Positions 26,601-37,918 of a DNA stretch of 64,000 bases are shown in pieces; the first letter of the stretch is position 1; the number at the start of each line of letters is the position of its first letter. The position numbers and the translations under genes were made by a program. The stretch covers positions 9,052,001 through 9,116,000 of the forward strand of contig CP075493.1 in NCBI GenBank assembly GCA_021613535.1. Direction: 5' to 3'. The notes under the pieces are model-generated. The model did no database searches. It had not been told where the DNA came from and saw only the letters and a list, made by a program, of their open reading frames with translations. Source of the DNA: Adineta vaga (Eukaryota > Rotifera).

Positions 26601-26807
26601 CGACGATCTGGTCTCTATCGTGATATGTATGATTGTACAAGATTCTATTTTTGTACAACAAATGATCAGATATCCGATGGAACATTACTTCGTTATGATT
26701 TCATTTGTCCAACAAATTATGTATTTAGTATGTTAACATGCCGTTGTGAAACTAGACAAAGTCACATGTGTCATACATTATCGAAAACTGATTGTGTACT
26801 TTTATGA
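23624..26807 (+). CDS. GH18 chitinase-like protein with two CBM14 domains, catalytic motif altered, 800 aa
   Basis: Exons: 23624-23729, 23765-24349, 24405-24546, 24604-24703, 24768-24874, 24932-24972, 25027-25109, 25173-25293, 25346-25407, 25468-25590, 25643-25703, 25936-26807; all junctions keep frame. Order: signal peptide, Cys-rich CBM14-like segment (YCRDLRDCQTYFPCAVF), basic linker, GH18 domain from about residue 174 (HRVCYITNWSQYRPG), then two peritrophin-A/CBM14 modules (about 616-688 and 726-797, each with six Cys). The catalytic strand is FDGVDVALEF: Glu293 remains, but Ala291 replaces the Asp of DxDxE and Leu replaces Trp. That change should cripple substrate-assisted catalysis, so a chitin-binding or lectin-like role is likely. 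The first intron is only 35 nt. An alternative terminal exon lies at 25785-25849. Confidence 0.92.
25785..25849 (+). CDS. Candidate alternative last exon of the GH18-CBM14 gene
   Basis: Within the last intron, GAGCAG is followed by an open stretch in the phase needed by the exon ending at 25703. It encodes GYGEHHILSRIYSVKNYL... and stops at TAA 25847-25849. Using it would give a 531-residue protein without the two chitin-binding modules. A GATG repeat follows directly. The canonical join to 25936 restores the usual DNDEFSGFFC, so this exon is optional at best and may be chance. Confidence 0.35.
25857..25878. repeat. (GAT)n microsatellite
   Basis: Seven tandem GAT/ATG units inside the last intron of the GH18-CBM14 gene, just after the candidate alternative exon. 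Confidence 0.9.
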
Positions 26808-27325
26808 TTAATTAATATTTTATTTCTATTATTGATTGCATATATCTCAGATAAATAAAGCATGATTTTTATTTCGAAAGAAAAAAAAATGTATACGAAA
26901 ATGATTAGTAGAGAATACTTCAACGAGAAATGAGATTTAATATCAAATGACAAAATATAAATAAAAATACATACACTTTTCTTTTATCTATTCAAAGAAA
27001 AAAATAGATCTAAGATATGCATATGCACTACTGCACATCAAATACATTTATACATATATACATAGTAGTCGTTGTTGCTACAGTTTCGCTTCAATGCACA
27101 ATACAACGTGATGAACTTGACCTTTACAACTGTGCATATTCTCTTTTTTACTTGTCGATCGTTTACCGTGTCCATTATGATGTATATATAAATGTATATG
27201 AATAGGTACGAGAGAAAAGATTTATTACCTTGACTCATTGAAGCAATATGTTCAAAAAAATTTCAAATTTAAAACTTACCGAAACAGATTAAATATTCTT
27301 TTCTATTCAACATTGAATATTTATC
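26808..27325. other. Intergenic
   Basis: 3' untranslated region with AATAAA at about 26854, then AT-rich sequence with TATACATA runs. No gene supported. Confidence 0.5.
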
Positions 27326-29614
27326 ATGAATATACCCATGCAACCACCATTAAGATATCCATTCTATATGGAAAGACCACGGTTAACTTTAGGAAGTCCA
27401 TGGCCCACTATGCCATATCGTTTTCCTACGCGTCCTCAAACTCAATTACGGCCGGCATATCCGATAACTCATACGATAGCACCATTTGTTCTTCCTCAAT
27501 CGAAGAAACCTAATGTTTCACCATCACCATATACAAATACACGTTATCAACATTTAAAAAAATCGACTCATCATTCAAATCGACGTGCATTACAACGTTC
27601 ATATGAAATTCCAACACGATCTCATTATCATAATGAACCGGTCTACCTCGGCCTTATCGTTCGTCAAGAACGAAATCAATTTCTGAACTAGAACCAACAT
27701 CACAATTAATGTCAGCTCCATTGTCAAAAGCTCATTCATGGCATGCAATGATGAATCATCGTCGAGCTAATTTAAGTGTTGCTTATGCAAATGAATTGCA
27801 CATATCACCAAAACGACGTCGAAAACAGCCGTCAAAAAAACAGAGAAGACCTCCTCCACCACCAAGACCTCTGTCATCATTATCATCTGCGTCATTTAAA
27901 CGAAATCCATCATTGAATTCTCGACGAAAACGACCGAGAGAAATACCTGAAAGAGGTCCCGTTCGTATTTCGACATTAGATGAAATACCAATCAATAATG
28001 CTCAAATACAAAAACAAATACGTAGTATTAGTCATGAACGATTATCTACGAAAGGAAGTATATCTACATCGAGTGCACATCGTATGAAAAAAAAAGGTAC
28101 CAGTTCAATAAAAAATCAAAAAACTAAAACGAAAAACAATAATAATAATAATAATAGTAATGATGATGATGATGAAGAAGGTAAGAGTATCATTCAAATA
28201 TTTACAATATCTAATCATTAATTTGTTTTGATATTGAAAAGGAACAAATACAGATACAACTCATACATCTATATCAATTCGTAGTCGTTCATCAATACAA
28301 CAACGTCTTAATGGTTCATTACTTAATGATCCATTAATTAGTGCAGCAATCGATGATTTTCGTCAATATCGTCGATCATCCAGTCAAAATCTCTCAACAA
28401 TGTAAAAATTATTCTTTATTAAAGTTGAGTAAAATAATTCATCATGCGTTTTTTTAGTTCATCAACTCGAGATCGACGTCGTAATCGTTTACATTCAATT
28501 TCAACATTATCTTCAACATCCATTTCTCGTAGTCATAGTCAATCAAGTTTTACATCATTTGAACGTTCGGAAATTCGACATCTAATGCAAACAATGAAAA
28601 CAGAAGATAATAAGAAATTGCCGGGTACTTCACTTCAATCATCAACCTCTGAACAATCAATTCTATTCAGTTCTCCTTCATCAACCTCAATGACAAAACC
28701 ACAAAAATCTTGTATCACTGAAGAATTAGATCGTGAATTTAATAAATTACGTGCACTTGATCCTAATCGAGAAATAAGTTATGTTATACCATCGAAAATT
28801 TGTAAACGAAAAAAAACATTAGAGAAACCTGCATCAAATCTTCCACCTTCACCAACCTTCGATCAATTGCTACGACAGGTTCAATTACGTCCTGTTGATA
28901 GATCGACTAGATCAGTATGTTGTTTTCCATCGTATCACTCGTTTCATTCTTTGATCTCATCATATTATTTAGGTATCACCTGTTATTAAAGAACAGAAAC
29001 AACCTGAAGAAGAAGAAGAAGAAGAAGAATGTGTTTATGAAAATCCGTTTTCACCAATTCCTGTTCCATGTTGTAGTCCAATACCTTCAATCGAAATATC
29101 ACTCGAAGAAATAAAACATGAATATGCATTTCCTATAAAAAAAACTGAAGAAAGATCTCTACCACAAATATCACACTTTCAACCTGTTCGTAATTACACC
29201 TTTTCTAATCAAACCGAAGCTGATATTCCTGAAAAACGACTATCACGTCCTCTCTCCATGTTTAATTGGTTTCACAATACTCCTCCAACAAATCCAGTTT
29301 TAGCAACTTTTCAACCAAATCGAATTCTACAAAATCAAAATGAATATACACCAACAAATGTGAAAGAAAATATTTATACATCAGATATTGATGTCTATGT
29401 ACCAATATCAACTATTGAAAGAAATGATAATCCTTCACTTCAAATACATTTAGATAATCAAACAATTTTAACAGATGATTTCTATACAGATTATGAAACA
29501 AAATTACCAACACATTCATCATCAATCTTAAATGATTTTTCACATTTATTTGCACGCAAACATAAACATCAACATGGAATATCGAAAAAAAATCAACGTT
29601 GTTCGATTATGTAG
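27326..29614 (+). CDS. Basic, disordered protein with C-terminal CaaX box (about 704 aa, one apparent frameshift)
   Basis: Exons 27326-28180, 28242-28401, 28458-28914 and 28973-29614. The protein is rich in Arg, Ser, Pro and Thr: MNIPMQPPLRYPFY at the start, RRPPPPPRP, an Asn run next to an Asp/Glu run (NNNNNNNSNDDDDEEG), and an EEEEEEEE tract. No globular domain is recognised. It ends KNQRCSIM; CSIM fits a CaaX prenylation box (Met last suggests farnesyl), so membrane attachment is predicted. The first exon changes frame near 27638-27641 (around GAACCGGTC): the upstream frame runs to a stop at 27691, while the downstream frame opens at 27640 and continues to the end. One missing base would join them (...NEP-GLPRPYRSS). 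This may be a sequence error or a true lesion. Function unknown. Confidence 0.7.
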
Positions 29615-29920
29615 TGAGAATGTTACTATTGATATTGATCATTTCTTTTTTCTTAGTGTTATCTGATTGTGAATAAAATTTTTCGATTCGATTCGATTCG
29701 TCGTTTTTCTCTCGAAATATATTTCGAAAACACAACTTCATCGATTGTCTTTGTTCTAATCAAACAATCTATAATCTAGTTGATGATAAATGACATTACA
29801 ATGACTTCGGAGAATAAAAAAGGACGAAAAAAAAAATATTATTGTGTATTGCATCATGATGTTGAAAGTATTATAATTTCAGCTGTCTTTCTTATTCATT
29901 CATATAATCTAACTGTTGAA
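29615..29920. other. Intergenic, CaaX gene to histidine phosphatase
   Basis: Contains AATAAAAT at about 29673 and an imperfect GATTC tandem (CGATTCGATTCGATTCG, near 29684-29700). An in-frame ATG at 29780 could extend the next gene but adds a basic, non-homologous leader. Confidence 0.4.
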
Positions 29921-30430
29921 ATGGAAGTCTATCTTTTACGTCATGCAGAAAGTGAATTCAATGTCGATCCAGTAAATAAAGATTTTATTGATTGTTCCAT
30001 TACTAACAACGGTCAACAACAAGCAGCAAGTCTTGATCTTACTCAACATTCATTTGATTTAATTCTTTGTTCGCCGTTACGTCGATGTCGTCAAACAGTT
30101 GAATATTCCTCTCTCTTAAAATCGACTTCACCACCCAAGTTTGAAATTTGTAATTTATTACGTGAACACATAAAAGAAAAAAGTGATCTTCTCGAAGGAG
30201 AACAGACAGACGTATTCCAAGAAGAAACAGATGAAAGTGTTGAAAAACGTATACATGAACTTAATGAATATTTATCAATGTTAAAATTAAACAATCCGTC
30301 AATTTATAGAAAAGCTTTATTGGTTTCTCATTCTGATTTTATATGGAAATTAACATCTTATGAATTTGAAAATGAAAAATTTGGTCAATGGTTAAAGAAT
30401 TGTGAAATGATTTTTTGGAAAACTTTTTAA
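29921..30430 (+). CDS. Histidine phosphatase (phosphoglycerate mutase-like), 169 aa
   Basis: Single exon. The start at 29921 (MEVYLLRHAESEFN) is preferred because it places the catalytic RHxE motif close to the N-terminus, as in the family; an upstream ATG at 29780 is possible. Motifs: LLRHAESEFN with the phosphorylated His, LILCSPLRRCRQT with the phosphate-binding Arg, and LLVSHSDFIWKL with the second catalytic His. Branch-one histidine phosphatases remove phosphate from sugars, nucleotides or proteins. The substrate cannot be deduced. It is smaller than glycolytic PGAM (about 250 aa), so metabolic mutase activity is unlikely. No introns, unlike most neighbours. Confidence 0.85.
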   Translation: MEVYLLRHAESEFNVDPVNKDFIDCSITNNGQQQAASLDLTQHSFDLILCSPLRRCRQTVEYSSLLKSTSPPKFEICNLLREHIKEKSDLLEGEQTDVFQEETDESVEKRIHELNEYLSMLKLNNPSIYRKALLVSHSDFIWKLTSYEFENEKFGQWLKNCEMIFWKTF

Positions 30431-31172
30431 AAGAAGAAACATACATACGCTCTTATGACAAAATAAATATATATCATGATCATGAAAATTATATTTGAAT
30501 GAATTATTCATCTTTACGTCGTCTTCTTCTCTCTCTAGCGCCTCATATATATCTTTGTCATTGGATGAAAAATGACTAATAGAAAATTTTTCCTTTCTGT
30601 CTTTCAATTCTCTGTCTATTGAATACCCTCCTCCATCACCGTACGTAGTACGAATCTGCAGACAAAAAAACAGACATGACTCACTTGGCGGAAGAAGTGC
30701 ACATATATAAATAACAATGGCGATACAACTGTGCTGGTCGCCATATTTTTTCGAGTGCTTTTGACGTACGAGGACATTTTTTTTCTTGACTCTTCTTTGA
30801 ATATGAGATTTCACTTTCTTACACATCATTTCGAAATTTTATCAATCTTGACTAATTGATTTTTTCACTTGTAAATTCAAAATTTCATTTTTTTTCATTC
30901 CTCTTCTTCTTCATTAAATTAATTCATTAACATGCTTATGCACTTAAATTTGAACAAAGATAAAACATAAGTGATTAAGAAAGAGAATGACTGTTCATAG
31001 AAAGACAAACATTCGAAAAAAAAAGTGACGTTGTCTCTCTTTTTATTGTTTTTGAGAAACCAACGCAACATGAGGAATTTTCCGATTATGAATAAATAGA
31101 TTTTTCTTTCGAATAAATTTATTTCATTTTTAGATTTCTTTCCATTTACGTACAAAAAATTTCTAACATAAA
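30431..31172. other. Intergenic
   Basis: An AATAAATA follows the phosphatase stop (about 30462). The minus-strand frame at 30392-30829 overlaps the phosphatase end and has no domain; not accepted. TTTCATTTTTAG about 40 nt before the next ATG is acceptor-like. Confidence 0.4.
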
Positions 31173-32454
31173 ATGCAATCTGTCGATGAATTTACACCAT
31201 CAACAACCGAGCCTGTATTCGGTAGTGGACTTATATCTCAAACAAAAAGTCAATCATCAACTAATAATGATAGTAATGGTAATGAAAATACTGTTCCATC
31301 ATCAGAATCAGTTGTTAATGGACAAAATGATAATAAAATGGAAACGAGCGAACCTATTACCAATGGTACAACAGAAAATACTAGTGCAAACGAATCATCA
31401 ATTGTACATGTCAATGGAAAAAATGAAAAATCAATTGTTGACGAAGTTCCAAAAGTTGTTACTGAAAAACCAACCGAAGTTGAACCAATGGTAACTGAAG
31501 CATCCAATCATGTTGATTCAACTATTTCATCGACTGAACCTGAACCGGCAATATCGACAACGGCTGATACCGCTATGGAAAGTTCATCAGCCGTAACGAG
31601 TACAGAACCACTTCCAATCATTGAAGAAGCAACAACAACAACAAAAACGACTACGGTATCATTAGTTGAAGAAGTACCATCCAATGGTACTGCTTCAGAT
31701 GCACCCGTAGCATCTGAATCAGAAACAAAAGAAGTAAAAGCGAAAGTAAGAGAAAAATGTTTTGTATTATGTACTATATTTCTTTTTGTTAATTAGACTC
31801 CTCGTGGTAGAGCTAAAGCACCTGTTGTAGCAACGACAACACCAGTACCAACACCAACACGTCAATCAACACGTGGTAGAAAACCGGCTGCATCTTCTTC
31901 AACAAATGCTGAAGAAAGACAATCTAATGATGATACTGATGCAACAACGACGACAACAACAATAACATCGAGTCAAGAGGAATCATCGAAACCGACAAAG
32001 CGACAAGCTGCTACAGTTGCTAAAGATGCAATAATAGCTAGTAATCAACCAAATTCAACATCTGGTGAATAGATATTTTAAATATTTAGAATAAAATATT
32101 GAGATATATTTCTTATATTTTATAGGCAGTAGCAATGCTGATGATGGAAATGATCAAGAAGTGATTCCATCGGATGGTGATGATGATGATGATGATGTAA
32201 CTGTAGGTAAAGGAAAGAAAGGTTCTCCAGTAGGACGTAAAAAACGTGGAGCATCAACTACAACAGCTAGTACAATTAAAAAAGGACGTGGTAAAAATTC
32301 CATAACATCATCAAATGATATTGATAATGGAGGAGAAACAAGTGAAGGTGAAGCAATTCAAAGTCCACCGAAGAAAGCACGAACAAGTGCTGCTAAAAAA
32401 ACACCCGAACCACCCAGTGAAGAATATGCACGAAAATTACGACCCAGAAAATGA
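31173..32454 (+). CDS. Disordered AT-hook-like nuclear protein, 389 aa
   Basis: Three exons: 31173-31745, 31797-32064 and 32126-32454, in frame. The first half is acidic and rich in Thr, Ser, Glu and Pro with no fold. The second half has short basic GRP/RGR elements resembling AT-hooks: TPRGRAKAP, TRGRKPAAS, VGRKKRGA and KKGRGKN, separated by acidic runs (DGDDDDDDV). It ends EEYARKLRPRK. AT-hooks bind the minor groove of AT-rich DNA, so a chromatin-associated role is plausible. I cannot name an orthologue, and no catalytic or folded domain is present. The stop is followed by a long T-rich 3' region with a (TTC)n run. Confidence 0.75.
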
Positions 32455-32564
32455 ACCAAAACCCATTAAATATGTCTGTATATGTTGAAATATCTCTTTA
32501 TTCTTGCTGCGCATTACTTTATTTGTCAAGGTCAATTCTATGACCTGTTAATTGTGTCTCTTTT

Positions 32565-32598
32565 TTCTTCTTCTTCTTCTTCTTCTTCTTCTTCTTTT
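32565..32598. repeat. (TTC)n microsatellite
   Basis: About eleven uninterrupted TTC units, roughly 110 nt after the AT-hook-like gene. Confidence 0.9.
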
Positions 32599-33136
32599 GT
32601 TCATGTATTATTCATTCGTGTATCTGATGCTTTTAGCTAGATATCTCTTTCTCTATATATATTCTATGTTCATTATCTTGTCGATGAATAGATGTCTTCT
32701 TCGTCGTTGTTTTGTCATTATGTTCTTTGAAAAATTCTAAACAAAAAAGTTTAAAGTCTTCTTGGAAAATACAGATAGGTCTTAATGTGGTTTTTCTTTT
32801 TTCTGTTTATTTCTTTTTCTTCTCATTTGTTGTTGCTGTTTTTTTTGTCATGTCATTCGATCTTTTTGCTATTAAGCAAGAGAGAAAAAAACGATTTTCC
32901 TTTTTTTCTTTGTTTTCTCTTGGTTGATTGTACCTTCGAGATTCTCTCATTTTAAAAATATGATGTAGATGATGAAGAATCAAAAGAAAAAGAGATATAT
33001 TCGACTAAAGCTACTCACTCATTCACTAGATTATGCAATGCATACACAGAATTCTTCCTATATCAAATATTGACATTTATAAGAACGATTGACAATTACA
33101 CGTTTTTTTTTGTGTTTGAAAAAGGAAATATTTGCG

Positions 33137-33183
33137 CACTGTAGGAGTTAAATCGATTATATCCTCTGTGAACCCCTACAGTG
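33137..33183. repeat. Inverted repeat / hairpin
   Basis: CACTGTAGGAGTT (33137-33149) and AACCCCTACAGTG (33171-33183) pair over 13 positions with one mismatch, around a 21-nt loop. It could form a stable RNA hairpin or cruciform. No known RNA family assigned. Confidence 0.6.
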
Positions 33184-33652
33184 AACTTCTGATATAGCAT
33201 CCTATATATAGAAGGTAAGTGCAAAGGCAAGCATGACATTGTTACGATGAAATCAAACAAGCATTCATGTATTGATTTATCGAATCGACATAATTTGCAA
33301 TTGATAACAAATAGATTTTACTATGCTATCTATTACAAATAAGTATAGGAAGAAGAGGAAAGATTTCTATCATGTCGATAGTTGAAGTTATTCTAGAAAT
33401 AGGAGATGTATATTATTCTTATTTTATAAGATCTAATGATGTGACTTATTGACCGAAAATAATATATACATATAGTAATCTTCTCTATCAATCGATTGAT
33501 AATATTTTCTAGATTTAAACATATACGAGAATCAATGATAGTAATTAATGCATTAAAGACAACAATCTAACAACTGAATCTATTCTTATTACTATTATTT
33601 TGGAAAGAATCGCTTATATAAAGCAATTGACTATTGTTTCAGATAATTCATC

Positions 33653-34679
33653 ATGACAAGCAATGTATCAACAAACGAAGAAGTAATTACAGAATCATCG
33701 AGAACGAATTCATCTAAAAGTATACTCAAAACAAATAATATATTTTTCTTTGTACCAAATATAATTGGTGAGAAAATAAATTTATTGATCAAAATGGTTT
33801 TGTATGCATCAAAGTTCTTTTATTAAGGTTATGTACGTGTTTTTATTTCGATTGTATCATTTTATTTTATGTCATCACATCCATATATTGCAATAATATG
33901 TTATTTAACGAGTGAATTTCTTGATGCACTCGATGGACATGCTGCTCGAGCACTTAATCAATGTAAACATATGACTGAGAGAACCGTTTTCGCCTTGATT
34001 ATTTGGATAATTTAGGTACAAAATTTGGTGCTATGTTTGATATGCTTATTGATCGATGTTCAACAATGTGTTTGTGCTTTGTTTTGGCAATGTTCTATCC
34101 AAAATGGGCACTTTTCTTTCAACTTTGGGCAGCTATTGATATTGCTAGTCATTGGCTTCATTTACATGTGTAAAAATTCATTTGTACTCGTAAGATTCAA
34201 TCTGTGATATGAACGTTTGTTCTAGGGCGACTATCAAAGGTTCAGATAGTCATAAGAAAATAGATCTTTCCGGCAATCCTATTCTTCGTCTTTACTATAC
34301 ATCACGTGTATGTAGGAAAAAATAAGTTGAATACTTTCTCAATATTTCAGAAAACATCTCTTCATTTCTAGAAAGTTCTTTTTACTCTGTGTGCTGGTAA
34401 TGAACTTTGGTTTTCTATGATCTATATTCTTCATTTCAACGAAGGTCCTGCAGGTAGTGTAAAACAACGAATTCCGATTTTATATGTATCTTTATTAACC
34501 TATATTTAGTACTTTCATATGGAGATTATGTTGTCGGTCTCTGGCGCGTTCTTCTGTATAGTGTTACTCCAATTATGATTTTAAAACAAATTATCAGTTT
34601 AATTCATCTTTATACAGCTGCACTTGACATGGCTGCAATGGATGAAGCTGAACGAGAAAACACAATCAAAACAAAATAA
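33653..34679 (+). CDS. CDIPT: Phosphatidylinositol synthase (CDP-alcohol phosphatidyltransferase), 245 aa
   Basis: Six exons: 33653-33767, 33828-33962, 34016-34169, 34226-34307, 34372-34453 and 34510-34679, in frame. The CDP-alcohol phosphatidyltransferase signature is complete: Asp71-xx-Asp74-Gly75-xx-Ala78-Arg79, then Gly88-xxx-Asp92-xxx-Asp96 (DALDGHAAR...FGAMFDMLIDR). The enzyme joins CDP-diacylglycerol and myo-inositol to make phosphatidylinositol in the ER. NIIGYVRVFISIVSFYFM is the usual first membrane helix. WAAIDIASHWLHLH and SHKKIDLSGNPILRLYYTSR are close to animal CDIPT. Length is slightly longer than human (213 aa), with an extra N-terminal polar leader of about 30 residues. Confidence 0.95.
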
Positions 34680-35120
34680 ACTCACAATTCATCTTCTTTT
34701 CTTTCGAAATGAATCTCAGTAGTTTGTAATCGAATAGCTATTGATTGCATATTTAGTAATGGACAGTTTTTCATATTGCTTTTTCTCGTACATGCATTTT
34801 TGACATATAGAATATAGAATAAATTTAATTGAGTCTCCTCTTAGTTTGTGATCTTAACTGTGAATGTAAAAAAGATAACATTGCTAGTACTTTGTTGTCT
34901 GTGCGAATCAACGAAAGAAGAATGGTCTATACACGCACATGTGTTTATAAAAAGAGTTGTTTATATTCTAGTTTTATCCTATCGTTTGTTTTTTCTCAGA
35001 CTGGGAAAAGTGAAATAAACTACCCTATATAAGTATAAATATAGAACTGAAGAATTTTAGTGATATGTGGTGCAAGTGAGAATAATTGAAATGAATTTTG
35101 TATTATTTTAGATTATCGTT
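34680..35120. other. Intergenic, CDIPT to DCPS
   Basis: 3' and 5' untranslated sequence. TATTATTTTAG ends 9 nt before the DCPS ATG. The 34829-35032 frame is not supported. Confidence 0.45.
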
Positions 35121-36156
35121 ATGGAAGAATGGAATAAAAATGTTAAATTATTACGAATTTTGAATGATGATCATTCAGGAAAATTTGCAGCAATTGAAGG
35201 TGAAGTTGAAGACAAAGAAGGTGAAAAGAAATCAGCTGTCCTTCTTTTCGAAAAGACACCATTTCAATTCGATGATCTGAAGAAATTAATGCAAGATGAT
35301 GAACAACAATTTAAAGTCGATTTTATCAATGATGTCTATCATAAATATACAGTCGAAGCAAGAGCAGCATGCAATGGTATGTTCACACATTCTATACTAA
35401 GAAAAGTTCGATTGATATCGTAAACTTGAGACGAGATGAGATGATGAAACGTTTCTATGCAATATTTTAGATGTTAAACTAGCATATATTTATCCTGCAA
35501 CACCATTACATATAAAAAAATATTCGAAAAAAGAGTTTTCTCTCATAAATGAAACTCATCAACGTTACGAAACAATTGTTCGACCATATATCGAAAAAAA
35601 TCAACTTAATGCACAATGGGTTTATAATATCATCGATGGTAAATCTGAACGTGAACGAATTTTAATTGAAAATGATCAATTTATTGTTTTACCGGATATC
35701 ATGTGGGACGGCAAAGCTAATGATTCATTACATATCTTGGGTCTTGTTAAATCTCATGATATTCATAGTATACGAGATTTAAAACCTGAACATATTCCAT
35801 TACTTGAATCTTTACTTGAAACAACCAAAGTAAATCTTATTCTTTCTATTCAATTTGTTTGTTTTCCAAACTTAATTTAGGAATTTATTTCATCGAAATA
35901 TGGTATTTCATCGAAAACGATTCGTGCTTTTTTTCATTATCCACCTACATTTTATCATTTACATGTTCATTTTACGACTTTACAAAATCGCTTATGTGGT
36001 TGTGAAGTTGAACGTGCGCATCTCGTCGAAGATGTTATTGATAATTTAAAATTACAAAGTAATTATTATCAAATGAAAACATTATATTACAAAGTTGCGA
36101 TTAGTGATCCATTGTATGGATTATTAGAAGAAGATAAACAAGAAATGAATAACTAG
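35121..36156 (+). CDS. DCPS: Scavenger mRNA-decapping enzyme DcpS, 296 aa
   Basis: Exons 35121-35376, 35471-35829 and 35881-36156, in frame. DcpS hydrolyses the m7GpppN cap left after 3'-5' mRNA decay. The histidine-triad motif is present as HLHVH at His231, His233, His235 within FHYPPTFYHLHVHFTTL. Family landmarks include YPATPLHIKKYS, VYNIIDGKSERERI, FIVLPDIMWDGK and LHILGLV. The N-terminal dimer domain is short, making it a little smaller than human DCPS (337 aa). The end (TLYYKVAISDPLYGLL) is also typical. It lies tail-to-tail with the next gene, 121 nt away. Confidence 0.95.
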
Positions 36157-36277
36157 AATTCAATTACTGGAATGTATCAAGATCTTTTATTTATGAACAT
36201 CCAATCATTAAAAAAAAAGAAAACTAATCATAAAAAAAATGTTCTAACACGTGTATATGTGTTTGTTTTTCTTTCAT

Positions 36278-37146
36278 CTAAATACGAAACATCATGAATA
36301 AACCAGTAAAAAAGATCACTAATGACATCGAAATTGTTGATGTTGCTGCTGCATTTCGTGAATCATCATCACTGAAACCACCATTTTTTTTGCCTGAAAT
36401 TGTTCGATCAGAACCATTTTCATTTGGTGTATCAATTGCTTTCTTATATCCACCTAAGAAAGTTGTTGATTTGGTCAATGGTGGAAAGTTTTGAGCAATA
36501 ATTGCTGATTTTGTACCAGCTTAAAAAAAGAATTCAAATTCATTCGTCTGATTTTAAGTAGATCGTTTTATACTAACAATTGCATGTGGCAGTAAATTTA
36601 TTACATTGACGATCGTTAGAAGCATAGAACATGGTCATTTCGATACCATCATCTTCTTCATCCTCACATTCTTCTTTCATGAAAGTTGTAGCTGTATCGG
36701 CATTGATTTCAATTTCTTCCATATCAGCGAATTTATAGAGTGTTTTACTATCAGCACCGGTTGTTTTCATGGTTTCAATGAAAACAATATAGTTTCGATT
36801 GGCTGCTAAATAATGACATTCAGTTAAATTGGATACTTCCGCTAGAAACAAAAAAAAGAAGAAGATTTTTATTACGATAAATGAACTCCTTTAATTTATA
36901 CTAACGAAGTTGTGGAAGTTCAAGTTTGGCTGCAGTTAATGAACCTTTAAGTAAACATTTGATTGTAAATGAAACTAAGTTATTTCTAACTTCAGATGCT
37001 GTTCCATAAACAACAATAGGTGCAGCATCATATTTCCATTTGAAATCTTCTTGAGAATCGACTGATGAACCTGGACATTTTTCCGCTGCATGAATACTTA
37101 CTGCTGAAATGCAGAAGAATATAGCGATTGTTGCAATGAAATTCAT
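36278..37146 (-). CDS. Secreted, probably GPI-anchored Cys-containing protein, 248 aa
   Basis: Exons 37146-36906, 36841-36578 and 36519-36278 join in frame; two donors are GTTAGT rather than GTAAG. Order: signal peptide (MNFIATIAIFFCISAVSIHA), an about 150-residue ectodomain with cysteines in EKCPGSS, TIKCLLKG, LTECHYLA and EECEDEED, then a Ser/Asn-rich linker and a hydrophobic C-terminus (TISMSLVIFFTGLFMMFRI) that fits a GPI signal or a single membrane helix. The pattern APIVVYGTASEV...VSFTIKCLLKG...NRNYIVFIE vaguely recalls NTR-like or growth-factor pro-region beta-barrels. I cannot name the family, and the role is unknown. Confidence 0.75.
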
Positions 37147-37918
37147 ATTCTAGGGGAAAAAAAACGAAAACAACATATTTACATTTACGACCATTAATGT
37201 TTAACGAACTTGTTGAATGTGAAGAAAAGAATATCTATCGATATCTGTTTACTAGGTAAAGTAAATGAAAAAGTGTCGTGCTGAAAATGTTATCGATATC
37301 TCTCTTTTTCTATATTTGATTTCGAAAAGAAAAGATAGAGATATTCTGACCAGTTACAAATTATAGACGGCAGATTCGATTTGTTTTTTCTTTTATCTTT
37401 CTAGTGAAAGAATAGGCACTAGAAGATATATCATTCTTCGGATGTATGCAATCTTTGCTATCGAATTTGAATATACTATGGATATTGAATGATGAAACAG
37501 ACCACGTTACTTTTTTGATTATTTAGTTAACTTTTGTGAAGAATATACAAGATTTATTAATCTTAATAGATTATAACCCAAGAGAAAATGCTAATGAAGA
37601 AAAATAAACCTCGATCGAAGACTATAGTAAATCTTCTTTCGTGATGGTACTTAAGATATTCAATCAAATCATTTTAATTCATCATAATCATTTCTAAGCA
37701 ATAAAATTTTTTGTATAACTGACAAAAATAAACATTACACTAGTGATTATATTATTGAATGAATCAATCAACAAGTACTATCGAACAGACACATTATCAT
37801 TTACGTCTTTCCTTTTTTTTCCTTCTCACATATTGTTGCAAAGATTTTGTAACATCTGAAATAATAAAAATTCACGTCTATAGATGAATATATATATATA
37901 TATATATTTCTTTTCTTT
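37147..37918. other. Intergenic
   Basis: AT-rich with a (TA)n run at about 37889-37907. No gene supported. Confidence 0.45.

Larger units (their letters stand above)
32455..33652. other. Intergenic with T-rich 3' region
   Basis: Starts with T-rich sequence, then AT-rich DNA without a gene. Holds a (TTC)n tract and a hairpin (see entries). TTGTTTCAG ten nt before the next ATG is acceptor-like. Confidence 0.5.

Noticed and set aside
30392-30829. 145-aa minus-strand open frame
   Set aside because: Overlaps the end of the histidine phosphatase, has low-complexity composition and no domain or splice context.
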